From Deltaproteobacteria bacterium (GTDB lineage: Bacteria; Desulfobacterota_C; Deferrisomatia; Deferrisomatales; JACRMM01): 14,599 bases of DNA. Below, piece by piece: positions 5,717 through 12,919 of this stretch (position 1 is the stretch's first letter; each line of letters opens with the position of its first letter). The position numbers and the translations under genes were made by a program. The notes beneath the pieces were generated by a model, which saw only the letters and a list, made by a program, of their open reading frames with translations, made no database searches and was not told the DNA's origin. Where the stretch lies: NCBI GenBank assembly GCA_016218905.1, contig JACRCS010000967.1:1-14599 (forward strand), given 5' to 3'.

Positions 5717-7780
5717 TCACCTCACCCGGCACAAGCCGCGGATGGCGTCGCATGCCTCGGAGAAGAGCCGCTCGAGCCAATCGTCCTTTCGAGCCGCCTC
5801 GGACAGCGGCAAGCCGCAGGTCGGGCAGCTCTTGATCTTCCTGAGGCGCTTTACGAGGCGCTGAGTAGACGCGACGAAGGTCGCATGGCTCCAGGCGAGG
5901 GGCGCGACCGAAAGGGGCCGCCCCGTAGACGGATCGACTTGCTCGGGCAGCACCCCGGAGGGTAGCGCGCGACGCGCTGCCCATCGGAGCAGCTCCACCG
6001 CTTCGCTCAGTTCCTCCTCTGTGGTGGCTCTGTCCGTGAGGTAGTCCCCGAACCACAGGGTGCAAAGAATCCACGGGTTCCCCGGGACGTCCAAACGCAC
6101 GCGGTGATAGATGTCCCCGTCGTAGCGTGCCAGCCCGCCTATCTCGGATCTAACCCAGAGCTGCTCCCGCAGCGCCTGCATCGTCGCCTCGACGCGCGGA
6201 TCGGCGGCCTCGTAGAGCCCAAAGGCAAAGAGGCCCCAGAGGCTTGCGTCCAGTGCGTCGTCGACCGCGGCGCCGCCGTCGTTTAGCTCCAGTATGCCCC
6301 GGCAGAAGCGCCCCTCTTTTTCCAGCCAGAGGTGGCGGGAGGTCGCGTCTCGGACTGACGCCGCGCAGCTTCGGTACCGCTCGGCCCTCTCCGTGTCACC
6401 GAAGACGGTGCAGAAGAGCGAGGCTGCGGTGAGTCCCCCAAACACCGCGCCAACGGTGAAGGCGAAGGTTCCGCGCCGCTCTTCCCAGAGATCGTAGGAG
6501 GGGGATGGTAGTCCCGTCTGGGGATCCCGGTACCCGCAGAGGAAGTCGGCGGCGGTCGTCACGAGCGGCCTGTATAGAGGCTTGATGAACTCGATGTCGC
6601 GATAGCGGACGAAGTGGTGCCAGAGCGCCCAGAGGACCAGCGCCGTACCGTCCTCCTGGATCGGCAATTGCGTCCGGCCCTTTTCGAACCACGGGTGCCA
6701 TGAGGACGCGAGGGTCCCGTCCGGGTTGTATTTGTGAAGGAGGTATCCCTCGCGTTCGATGGCGCGGGCGGCGAATTCGTAGAAGCGCTGCGCGGCCATC
6801 GGATAGCCGGCCTCGTCGAAGGCATGGGCTGCGAGCGCCCCGTCCCTTGGCCAAACGTACGAGTAGGTGTCTCGGTTGTACTGCACCACGTCCGAGTCAT
6901 TGGCTGCCAATATCCCGCCGGCCCAATCGGTCTGCGTCCGCAGGACCAGGAGACTGCGGACGTACAATTCGGAGACGTTCGAGGGCAACCCGTCGAGATC
7001 CGGGGCTTCTTTGCGCACCCATAGACGCCAGTAGTCGGCGGTGCGCCGTACGAGCGCTTCCGGGCTTCTGTTTCGGACCAAGGCGTCGATCTGGCGCACC
7101 TCGCTCCAGGTCTGGCCGGCCGATAGCCAGTAGTAGGCCGTCTTGCTGTCGAGCCCGTCCACCTGCAGGGTGAGGCTCAGAACCGAGTCCACCGATCCCT
7201 GTGCGATAGGATTTCCCGACAGGGAACCGTCCTCCGCGTCGCGCCAGGTTCCCTCGCGGCCCTGACTCTCCTTCTGACCGACGGCAAACTGGCTTGGGCC
7301 GGTCCCGTCATGCCCCTTGCCGTTCGCGAGGAAGTACCGGGCGCCCTTGTAGTGGACGAGGCCTCCGCTGACCGGGTCGAAAGCGGCGGTGTCGCCCACG
7401 TCGTTTCCTGAGATGGCGAAGTTCTGGCAGAAGAAGAGGCGCACCTCGCGCTGCTCGGGGAGCAGATTCTGGACGGTGACCTCGCGCAGATACACGTTCT
7501 CATGGAAGTCGACTGCGTCCCGGCAGGTGAGGAGGAGCCTCAGTTCTTCGCAGTAGAGGCTCACCTCGGACAGGAGGGTTTCGGCCGCGTATCGAAGTTC
7601 CCTCTTCCAGCCTTGACCGACCCACGAGAACCTCCCGTCCACCCACACCCCGAAACGAGACGGGCGTCCGCCGAGGTGGTTCTCCGCGCCCACGTGGGGG
7701 AAGTAGAGATCGCGGATCGCGTAGTCGGCGTCGAAGCAAATGAGCAGCCTGCTGTTCCCGACGGGGATGTCCCGGGGCAT
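5717..7780 (-). CDS. Glycoside hydrolase family 15 protein (glucoamylase/trehalase-like)
   Basis: A 687-residue enzyme expected to release glucose from alpha-linked glucans or trehalose by an inverting (alpha/alpha)6-barrel mechanism. An N-terminal beta-sandwich (about 1-250) is followed by the catalytic barrel. Visible GH15 signatures are YSYVWPRDGA (306-315), QEDGTALVLWALWHHF (375-390), the general-acid region DLWEERRG (430-437) and the general-base region LPEQVDP (611-617) followed by PLAWSHA. There is no signal peptide, so it is probably cytoplasmic, in contrast to its secreted DUF3047 neighbour. The ATG at 7780 has GAGGAG 6 nt upstream; a 62-residue in-frame extension to 7966 has no family match. 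A C-terminal CPTCGLP (652-658) plus a helix looks like half a zinc ribbon. The substrate cannot be fixed from sequence alone. Confidence 0.92.
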   Translation of the reverse strand: MPRDIPVGNSRLLICFDADYAIRDLYFPHVGAENHLGGRPSRFGVWVDGRFSWVGQGWKRELRYAAETLLSEVSLYCEELRLLLTCRDAVDFHENVYLREVTVQNLLPEQREVRLFFCQNFAISGNDVGDTAAFDPVSGGLVHYKGARYFLANGKGHDGTGPSQFAVGQKESQGREGTWRDAEDGSLSGNPIAQGSVDSVLSLTLQVDGLDSKTAYYWLSAGQTWSEVRQIDALVRNRSPEALVRRTADYWRLWVRKEAPDLDGLPSNVSELYVRSLLVLRTQTDWAGGILAANDSDVVQYNRDTYSYVWPRDGALAAHAFDEAGYPMAAQRFYEFAARAIEREGYLLHKYNPDGTLASSWHPWFEKGRTQLPIQEDGTALVLWALWHHFVRYRDIEFIKPLYRPLVTTAADFLCGYRDPQTGLPSPSYDLWEERRGTFAFTVGAVFGGLTAASLFCTVFGDTERAERYRSCAASVRDATSRHLWLEKEGRFCRGILELNDGGAAVDDALDASLWGLFAFGLYEAADPRVEATMQALREQLWVRSEIGGLARYDGDIYHRVRLDVPGNPWILCTLWFGDYLTDRATTEEELSEAVELLRWAARRALPSGVLPEQVDPSTGRPLSVAPLAWSHATFVASTQRLVKRLRKIKSCPTCGLPLSEAARKDDWLERLFSEACDAIRGLCRVR

Positions 7781-8081
7781 GTCATTCTCCTCAGGGGCGG
7801 ATAGGGAATGGCCGCTCCCCGGCGGCCGAAGCCATGCGGCCGCTTCGGACGGTGCGATGCCGTTCGGAAGCATATCGCAACCGAGAGCCGAGGCGGATGC
7901 AGCACGCGGACGCCAGAAAGCTCGAGATCGCGGCGCCTGCCGCGCCGGCTCTGCTTGTTTGGCCAATTTGGCCGATCGTAAGGTCCTTCATGGTCTCGCC
8001 ATGGGCTCAGCACAGGGTACGTACCATGGTACGGAGTCGAGGCCTGCTTTCAGTGCCGACGCCGTTGCGATTCGAGGCCGC
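7781..8081. promoter_or_regulatory. Divergent control region with two palindromes
   Basis: This gap of about 300 nt separates the minus-strand GH15 operon from the plus-strand TVP38-like gene and must hold both promoters. Two candidate operators are visible: GGCCAATTTGGCC (7961-7973), 6-bp arms around a single T, and CGTACCATGGTACG (8020-8033), a perfect 14-bp palindrome that overlaps a second one, GGTACGTACC (8016-8025). I could not identify convincing -35/-10 pairs. The plus-strand frame stays open across the region, but the peptide has no domain character. Confidence 0.45.
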
Positions 8082-8808
8082 ATGCCGGTACTCTCCGCAC
8101 GGGAGGACGCGGACGAACGAATGACCTTCGGAAAACCGATCGACCGGGCCAGCCTGCGCGGGCTCGCCCTTCCGGCTCTCCTCGGGCTCGTCTGGCTGGC
8201 GGAGCGCACCTGGGAACTCTCGTCACGCTTCACGCCCGACGCCATCGAGGGCGTCCTCGGGCGGGCGGGAGCCTTCGCGCCGCTCGTGTACATGGGGATC
8301 ATGGCTCTCGCGGTGATTGTCAGCCCCATCCCTACTCTTCCCCTGGACCTCGCGGCGGGCGCCTATTTCGGCCCCTGGCTCGGGACCCTCTACTCGCTCG
8401 CGGGCGCCGTGGCCGGCGCATCCGCCGCCTTTCTCATCGCCCGCTGCCTGGGCCGGCGGCTCGTGGAGCCGCTTCCTCAAGGGCCACGTGAGCTTCTGCC
8501 CCCGCTGCTCGGACCGCGCTTTAACGCTCGTCGTCTTTCTTTCCCGCCTGATCCCGTTCGTCTCCTTCGACGTCGTCAGCTACGGGGCCGGCCTCACCAA
8601 GATGACCCTTCAAAGCTACACCCTGGCGACGCTCCTCGGGATGATCCCGCTCACGTTTATGTACAACTACTTCGGCTCCGCCCTGGCGATCGAGCGCCGG
8701 TGGGGTCTCTGGCTCGGCCTCGCGATGGTCCTCCTCTTCTTCCTCCTGCCCCGCTGGATCGAGAAGAAGAATCCCCTCGGGCTGGGAACGCTCCTGCGCC
8801 ACCGCTGA
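8082..8808 (+). pseudogene. Second TVP38/TMEM64 family gene, broken by a +1 frameshift
   Basis: A second TVP38-type membrane protein, split between two reading frames. The first frame runs from the ATG at 8082 (GAGG at 8074-8077) or the ATG at 8121, and gives the N-terminal half including SPIPTLPLDLAAGAYFGPWL and AFLIARCLGRRLVE. The second frame continues from about 8472 with RFLKGHVSFCPRCSDRALTL, the family's second signature (FLSRLIPFVSFDVVSYGAGL), a further transmembrane helix and a stop at 8806-8808. Skipping one base at 8468-8474, in a run of gagccgct, restores a full-length protein of about 240 residues. Each half carries conserved family motifs, so the gene was intact recently. Either it is a young pseudogene or the base is a sequencing error; programmed frameshifting is unlikely because no slippery site is evident. 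It diverges from the TVP38 copy at 35-745. Confidence 0.8.
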
Positions 8809-8884
8809 AGAGGGCGCTCTGTCACTTTCCATGCCGGAACCGCTCGGTCCCCGGATGGGCTCCCTTCCTCACGAACCAGTAGAT

Positions 8885-8940
8885 TACTGCGAGAAGTTGG
8901 CCTCTCGCCCGCAGCAACCGGCGCACGCTGTCGAAACAGC
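8885..8940 (-). repeat. 56-nt partial copy of the secreted-protein gene (4713-4768)
   Basis: About 50 of 56 bases match 4713-4768 in the same orientation. On the minus strand it encodes STACAGCCGREANFSQ, against SAACAGCCGGGANFSQ in the full gene, so the signal-peptide/Cys-cluster segment is copied in frame. Similarity stops at both edges, and a TAA replaces the Tyr codon that follows FSQ in the intact gene. It is best read as a remnant of a lost paralogue or partial duplication. Confidence 0.7.
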
Positions 8941-9087
8941 ACGCCTCGATTCGGGTGGAGCGCCGGTCAACGGAAAAAGGCGTGGGGAACGAAGGCGAAC
9001 GTCGCTGACCGGCGCTTCCTGGAGGAGCACGCGGAAAACCTGGGGGTGGAGTACCGGCCTTACGACTGGCGGCTCAACCGGACCTGA
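8941..9087 (+). pseudogene. Orphan C-terminal coding fragment of unknown family
   Basis: The plus-strand frame ending at the TGA at 9085-9087 contains a stretch with good protein character (ANVADRRFLEEHAENLGVEY followed by RPYDWRLNRT), but no in-frame ATG or ribosome binding site within reach. The frame stays open back to 8809, yet the upstream part (over the 56-nt repeat) has no protein character. I do not recognise the family. It is most likely the 3' end of a gene whose 5' part was removed by rearrangement. The rest of the 8809-9118 gap holds only the 56-nt repeat. Confidence 0.4.
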
Positions 9088-9118
9088 AGGGGGGCACCCG
9101 CCCCGCCTCGGGCCTCCC

Positions 9119-9388
9119 TCACGAGAGCGGCGTGCCGACCCCCGCGGCGCGCAAGGCGCTCTCGTCCACGCCGCGCCCGGCGCAGCAGGACGCAAGCTTT
9201 CCGTCCACGGCGACCGCCGGCCCGGAACGCACGCCCAGAGCCTTGGCTCTGCTCGCAACCGCCGGGTCCTTCATGTCGAACACCTGCACGTCACAGTCCG
9301 GGCACGCGAGCCGGTTCACCAGGTCGACCGCGTCCTGGCACGCGGGACACCCCGCGCTGAAGACTTCCACTTTTCGCTTCGTGCTCAT
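9119..9388 (-). CDS. Small glutaredoxin/thioredoxin-like protein with six cysteines
   Basis: An 89-residue thioredoxin-fold protein. The N-terminal beta strand KVEVFSAG leads into the redox motif CPAC (Cys14/Cys17), and a second CxxC follows (Cys29/Cys32, ACPDC). GVRSGPAVAVDG contains the expected cis-Pro (Pro57), and a vicinal pair, Cys68-Cys69, sits in KLASCCAGRG. It is cytosolic and could be a thiol-disulfide carrier or a soft-metal-binding shuttle. From memory, similar small proteins occur beside mercury-transport genes; that is not proof of function. The ATG at 9388 has GGAGG 8 nt upstream; the frame extends further 5' only across decayed sequence. It appears intact although its neighbours on both sides are broken genes. 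Confidence 0.82.
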   Translation of the reverse strand: MSTKRKVEVFSAGCPACQDAVDLVNRLACPDCDVQVFDMKDPAVASRAKALGVRSGPAVAVDGKLASCCAGRGVDESALRAAGVGTPLS

Positions 9389-9434
9389 GGTCTCTACCTC
9401 CGCTTGGGTGTTGGTCGCGTCCCGTCCGTCATCC

Positions 9435-9590
9435 CCCGGGGCCGGCCGGGACGCCGGCCGAACGAGGGGGTAGCCGCTTCCTCGGCCAGTGTTCCAGATC
9501 GAGGCCCCGATCAGGAGAAGGATCCCGCCGTACATCGCGGGTTCCGAGTCATAGCCGAACTTACCTCCCAACACGGCCGCGCTTCCCTGG
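9435..9590 (-). pseudogene. Possible remnant of a small membrane transporter
   Basis: Between the glutaredoxin-like gene and the PLP-enzyme remnant, the minus strand encodes GYDSEPAMYGGILLLIGASIWN, given here as positions only approximate near 9495-9560: a single hydrophobic helix ending in Trp-Asn. A two-base shift after it would give WPRKRLPP and then a stop, typical of the end of a short membrane protein such as a MerT-like transporter. There is no credible start and the stretch is short, so this is a weak call. Confidence 0.25.
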
Positions 9591-9596
9591 ACCCCG

Positions 9597-9960
9597 AGCG
9601 CCCGTCTGAGGTCGTCCACTAGGTCTCCGGCATGAGCCGGTTCGGAGCCTTCCCCAACCCCGGATAGTTGACGCTCAGGACGCGCCTGTGAGCGGCCAGG
9701 AACTCCGCCACTCTCTGCGCCGTGCCGTTGTGCGCAAACCCGGCAGACCAACGTCCGGATGCTGCGGGCGAGCAGGAAGGCCACTTCGGGGGCAGTCATC
9801 TGGCACCAGGTTCTTGCGCCACATCCCAGATGGGCTCCAGGAGCTCTTTGCGGCCGATGACCACACCTCCCGTGAGGTCGCTGTGCCCGCCCGGGTACCT
9901 GGTGGCGCTGTGAGCGACCACCGCGTTGCGATCCCCGCGGCCCGCAAGGCTGCTGGCGAG
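9597..9960 (-). pseudogene. Decayed 3' part of a cystathionine gamma-synthase/lyase-type PLP enzyme gene
   Basis: Read on the minus strand across shifting frames, this stretch spells the C-terminal half of a Cys/Met-metabolism PLP enzyme. The pieces are: AVVAHSATRYPGGHSDLTGG (containing the Lys-pocket motif, with Arg where the Schiff-base Lys of HSATKY is expected) plus VVIGRKELLEPIWDV; APEVAFLLARSIRTL in a second frame; GTAQRVAEFLAAHRRVLSVN and YPGLGKAPNRL in another frame; and, after an apparent internal deletion, HAGDLVDDLRRALG, the usual C-terminus. At least three frame changes, a missing N-terminal half and loss of the PLP lysine make it non-functional. It lies immediately downstream of the reductive dehalogenase stop, and in one frame is read through as that gene's apparent C-terminus. 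Family identity is well supported by the order of motifs. Confidence 0.75.
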
Positions 9961-10001
9961 GTGGAGGCGAAGCGGAGAAGACGAGCCGTGCCCCCGCGCC
10001 G

Positions 10002-11427
10002 TCAGCGATACGCAGCCCAAGCCGGGGCCGGCCCGGGTTTGGGCTTTCTCCCGTAGAACAGGTCGTCCATGGGGGAGAAGATGCGCCTCGCTAAGGGGTT
10101 CCTCGAGATCAGCTCGACCAGGAGACGGTGGGGCAGGGTTCGGGGGTGGCTCCAGGGGCATACCCTCATGCACAGGTTGCATCTTGCCCCAGTAGTCGAA
10201 GCAGCTTTCCGCCTCGAGCTTCCAGCGCAGCGTTCCGTTGACCACCTCCGGCCCGCCGTGCGGGATAGAGCGTGAGGGGCAGCAGCGCGCGCACTTCTTA
10301 CAGACCGTGCAGAAGTCCTCGACGCCGATATCCACGGGTCGGTCCGCCACGAGCGGCAGATCGGTCGTCACGCCTCCGAGCCGGATCCTCGGCCCGTACT
10401 CCTTGGTGATCACGTACCCCATCCGGGAGATCTCCCCCAGGCCTGCGTCCACGGCCATCGGGACGAGCAGGATCTCGTGGTGGCGCAGGTGGTTGGCCGT
10501 GGCGGCGTACCCGAGGTTGGCGATGAAGGCCGCGAGCTGCGTCGCGATGAACGCTGCCCTCGCGTACTCGGTCCCCGTGGCGATTCCGGTGGGGGTGTGC
10601 GGCGAAGTCCACACCAGCTCCCGGGACATCTCCACGGCGAAGAGGATCGCGTAGGGATGGTCGACGTGGATCTCCTTCCCCCAGTCTTCCCAGTTCTCGT
10701 AGAAGATCTCTCCGCGCCGGCCGTACACCCACAACGGATTCACCTCGGTAACGCCCACGAGGACGGCGCCCAGGTGCCTGGCATAGCCCTTCACCCGCTC
10801 CGTCGCCTCCTTGGGACTGAGCGTCAGCCTGTTGCCCTGGACTTGGGGAGGCGGCGTCGGCTTGACGATCTCCGGCCTGCCCACGTGCATCGGGAAGAGC
10901 TGGGAGGCGCCCGCAAGCGCGACGTTCGGCCCCTCGTGGGGCCGGTCCAGCGTGCCGGGAATGCCCGTCGGGCCGCCCCGCTCCCTTCGCCGGGCGTCGA
11001 ACTCCTCCCACTCCGGGTGTTCGGCATAGAACTGCCGGTAGGGCTCCGTGCCCGGCCGAAGCATCCGATTTCGCGCGAAGACCTCGTCGCGCTCGTCGAA
11101 CCGCTTCACCTCCCCGCGGACGTAGCCCTTGGTGCCCTCCAGGGCTCGCGGGTTGGGGGCCGTTCGCCTCGCCAGGAGGAGGACGGGCGCAACCGTCGCG
11201 ACGAGGAGGGCGACGAGGAGCAGGAGGCCGCCCGAGCCCCCGAAGAAACCCGCGCTCGAGAACGCCCCGACGAGGAGGCCCGCCGCCAGCAGACCTGCGG
11301 ACAGGGCGCCTCCGATCAGGGCAGCCCTCTTCTCCTTCTCCCGGACGCTCGAGACCACGAACCCTAGAGTGAACAAGGCGGCTGCGCCGAGAAGGAGCAC
11401 TTCCGAAGCCGCCAGGAAACGGGTCAT
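10002..11427 (-). pseudogene. Membrane-anchored reductive dehalogenase (RdhA-like), frameshifted before the second Fe-S motif
   Basis: A corrinoid/iron-sulfur reductive dehalogenase family protein. From the ATG at 11427 (GAGG 5 nt upstream) three N-terminal transmembrane helices (about 5-26, 36-57, 67-87) replace the usual Tat signal. The catalytic domain follows, with RHLGAVLVGVTEVNPLWVYG, HPYAILFAVEMSRELVWTSP and GLGEISRMGYVITKEYGPRI. The first ferredoxin motif is CTVCKKCARCCP. At 10182-10186 the frame breaks: continuing in the original frame gives no family match, whereas moving one base gives RCNLCMRVCPWSHPRTLPH (second motif, CxxCxxxCP), then MDDLFYGRKPKPGP and a stop at 10002-10004. Total length would be about 475 residues, normal for the family. 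No separate anchor gene (RdhB) is seen. It could be a young pseudogene or a one-base sequence error. Halogenated substrate unknown. Confidence 0.8.
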
Positions 11428-11747
11428 GGGATCCTCGTCCTCTCCTGCCTTTTCTCCGAGAGGTGGGAGACTCATGGCTCCGTCGGGGGCCGCGTCGTCC
11501 GTCGTTGTGTGCAACGTTCGGAGCAGGGCCGAAGACCCCCGGTTCTCAGGAAGCCGCGTTCACCGCCGTCCCCGGAACGTTATCAGAACGGCTTTTGATC
11601 AGCAACGGCTCTCGCCGGTCACTGGGGCGGCGCGCCTCTTCCATGCGCAGGACATCCTCCGGCGCTACGAACACGCAGTCCGGGCACGCCAGTCGGTTCG
11701 ATCGGCCTCGCGGGAGCGGCGAAGTGGATCCGGAACCGGAGCGCCCG
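11428..11747. other. Intergenic stretch with a short repeat, no gene
   Basis: This gap of about 320 nt between the dehalogenase and response-regulator genes has no supported gene. It contains a short repeat, 11676-11699, matching 9294-9317 (inside the glutaredoxin-like gene) at 22 of 24 bases; on the minus strand both encode NRLACPDC. Sequence beyond this does not resemble the glutaredoxin gene clearly, so it may be a relic or a chance match. The dehalogenase frame remains open upstream to 11514, but without a better start. Confidence 0.4.
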
Positions 11748-12833
11748 TCAGGCGGGCGGCGGCTCCTGGCGGAGCTTGTCGATGGCCTCCTGGATCAGCC
11801 GCTCCGCCAGCGGCGGCACGACTTCCCAGACGACGCGTTGCACGATGGCTTCCACGGCCGGGAGGAGGCGTTCCGCCGAGAGGCTCTTCTCCAGGGCGGT
11901 CCGGGCGGCCTCTTCGGCCGTCCGGGCGATCTGGGCCGCCAGGAGGTCCGTCTCCTCGGGCCCTGCGGCCGATGGACCGGGCGGGGGCGGGGGCGGAGGC
12001 TCGGCCTCGGCGGAGGGGGAGGGCTCCAGGTCCGCGGAGTCGGACTCCGGTTCGGGCCATGCCGCGGGGGCAGCGCTCTCCTCCCGCGGGGCTGGTTTCC
12101 GGAAGGCGTCGAGCTCGAGCGAGAGCTCGTCACCGAGTGCCTCGTCCAGGAGAGCGTTCTTCCCGGGGGCGAGGAAGTCCTCCGACTCTTCGAACGAGGC
12201 GGAAAGCTCCACCGGCTCTTGGAGCCGTGCGGCAAACGCCTCGGGCTCCTCCCCCTGCTCTTCCAGCGGTACGGGCCGCTGCGGGCCGGTTGCGAGCTCC
12301 ACCGGCTCCAGGTCCTCCAGGAGCTCCAAGTCCTCGAAGTCTTCGCCGCTCGAGAGCTCGATGATCTCCAAGTCGTCCTCTGTGCTATCGCCGGCGAAGT
12401 CAGGGAAACCGGTCTCCGGGACGAGGGGGCCTTCCGCGCCCGCGTCGAGATCGGAGAACGCCAAGTCGAAGGCGACCGTGTCGAGGGCCGAACGGAGGGT
12501 TTCGGTGAGCTCGTCCGAGCCGAAGGGCTTCACGAGGTTGGCGACGGCCCCGACCGCCGTGGCGGCGGCCTGGCTCACCCTGGAACCCAACAGCACCACC
12601 GGGACGCCCGCGCCTTCCGGGAGGAGGTGGATCCTTCGGCAGAGCTCGTAGCCGTCCTCCTCTCCCAGGGCCACGTCGCAGAGGACGGCATCCGGCGCCT
12701 GGGCTCGGAGGAGCGAGAGCGCTTCGTCGGACGTGGCGGCTTCGAGCACCGACCACCCCTCTCCGGTCAGCGCAAGCTTCGCCGCTTCGCGGATCGTGGC
12801 GCTGTCGTCAACGACGAGCAGGGTCTTCGGCAT
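11748..12833 (-). CDS. Response regulator with acidic/proline-rich tail and conserved C-terminal helix
   Basis: A 361-residue protein. Residues 1-120 are a receiver domain: acidic pocket Asp9/Asp10, phospho-acceptor Asp53 (LCDVALG), Ser84 in the Thr/Ser switch position and Lys102 in LVKPF. It should be phosphorylated by a histidine kinase not present here. There is no DNA-binding domain. Instead a disordered acidic segment (about 125-240, many Glu/Asp-Leu repeats) and a Pro-rich segment (PPPPPPPG) lead to a C-terminal amphipathic region with VVWEVVPPLAERLIQEAIDK. The layout (receiver, Pro-rich linker, Glu-rich end) resembles RomR of myxobacteria, which acts by protein contacts in cell polarity; orthology is not claimed. 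The start is supported by GGAGGAGAGGA directly upstream. It lies 86 nt after the dGTPase gene, same strand. Confidence 0.85.
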   Translation of the reverse strand: MPKTLLVVDDSATIREAAKLALTGEGWSVLEAATSDEALSLLRAQAPDAVLCDVALGEEDGYELCRRIHLLPEGAGVPVVLLGSRVSQAAATAVGAVANLVKPFGSDELTETLRSALDTVAFDLAFSDLDAGAEGPLVPETGFPDFAGDSTEDDLEIIELSSGEDFEDLELLEDLEPVELATGPQRPVPLEEQGEEPEAFAARLQEPVELSASFEESEDFLAPGKNALLDEALGDELSLELDAFRKPAPREESAAPAAWPEPESDSADLEPSPSAEAEPPPPPPPGPSAAGPEETDLLAAQIARTAEEAARTALEKSLSAERLLPAVEAIVQRVVWEVVPPLAERLIQEAIDKLRQEPPPA

Positions 12834-12919
12834 TCCTCTCCTCCGGCGTGGACCGCCCCAGGGGGACGGTCGTTTCGCATTCTTTTCGGCCCGGCGCGCG
12901 CCGACTCAAATGGGGCACG

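Noticed and set aside
9796..10001. Treating the 9796-10001 segment as the dehalogenase C-terminus
   Set aside because: The shifted frame gives the conserved Fe-S motif and ends at 10002; the segment beyond encodes PLP-enzyme motifs instead.
12851..12871. Hairpin GACCGCCCC...GGGGACGGTC as a terminator for the dGTPase gene
   Set aside because: A bulged stem, and no T-tract on the correct (minus) strand downstream of it.
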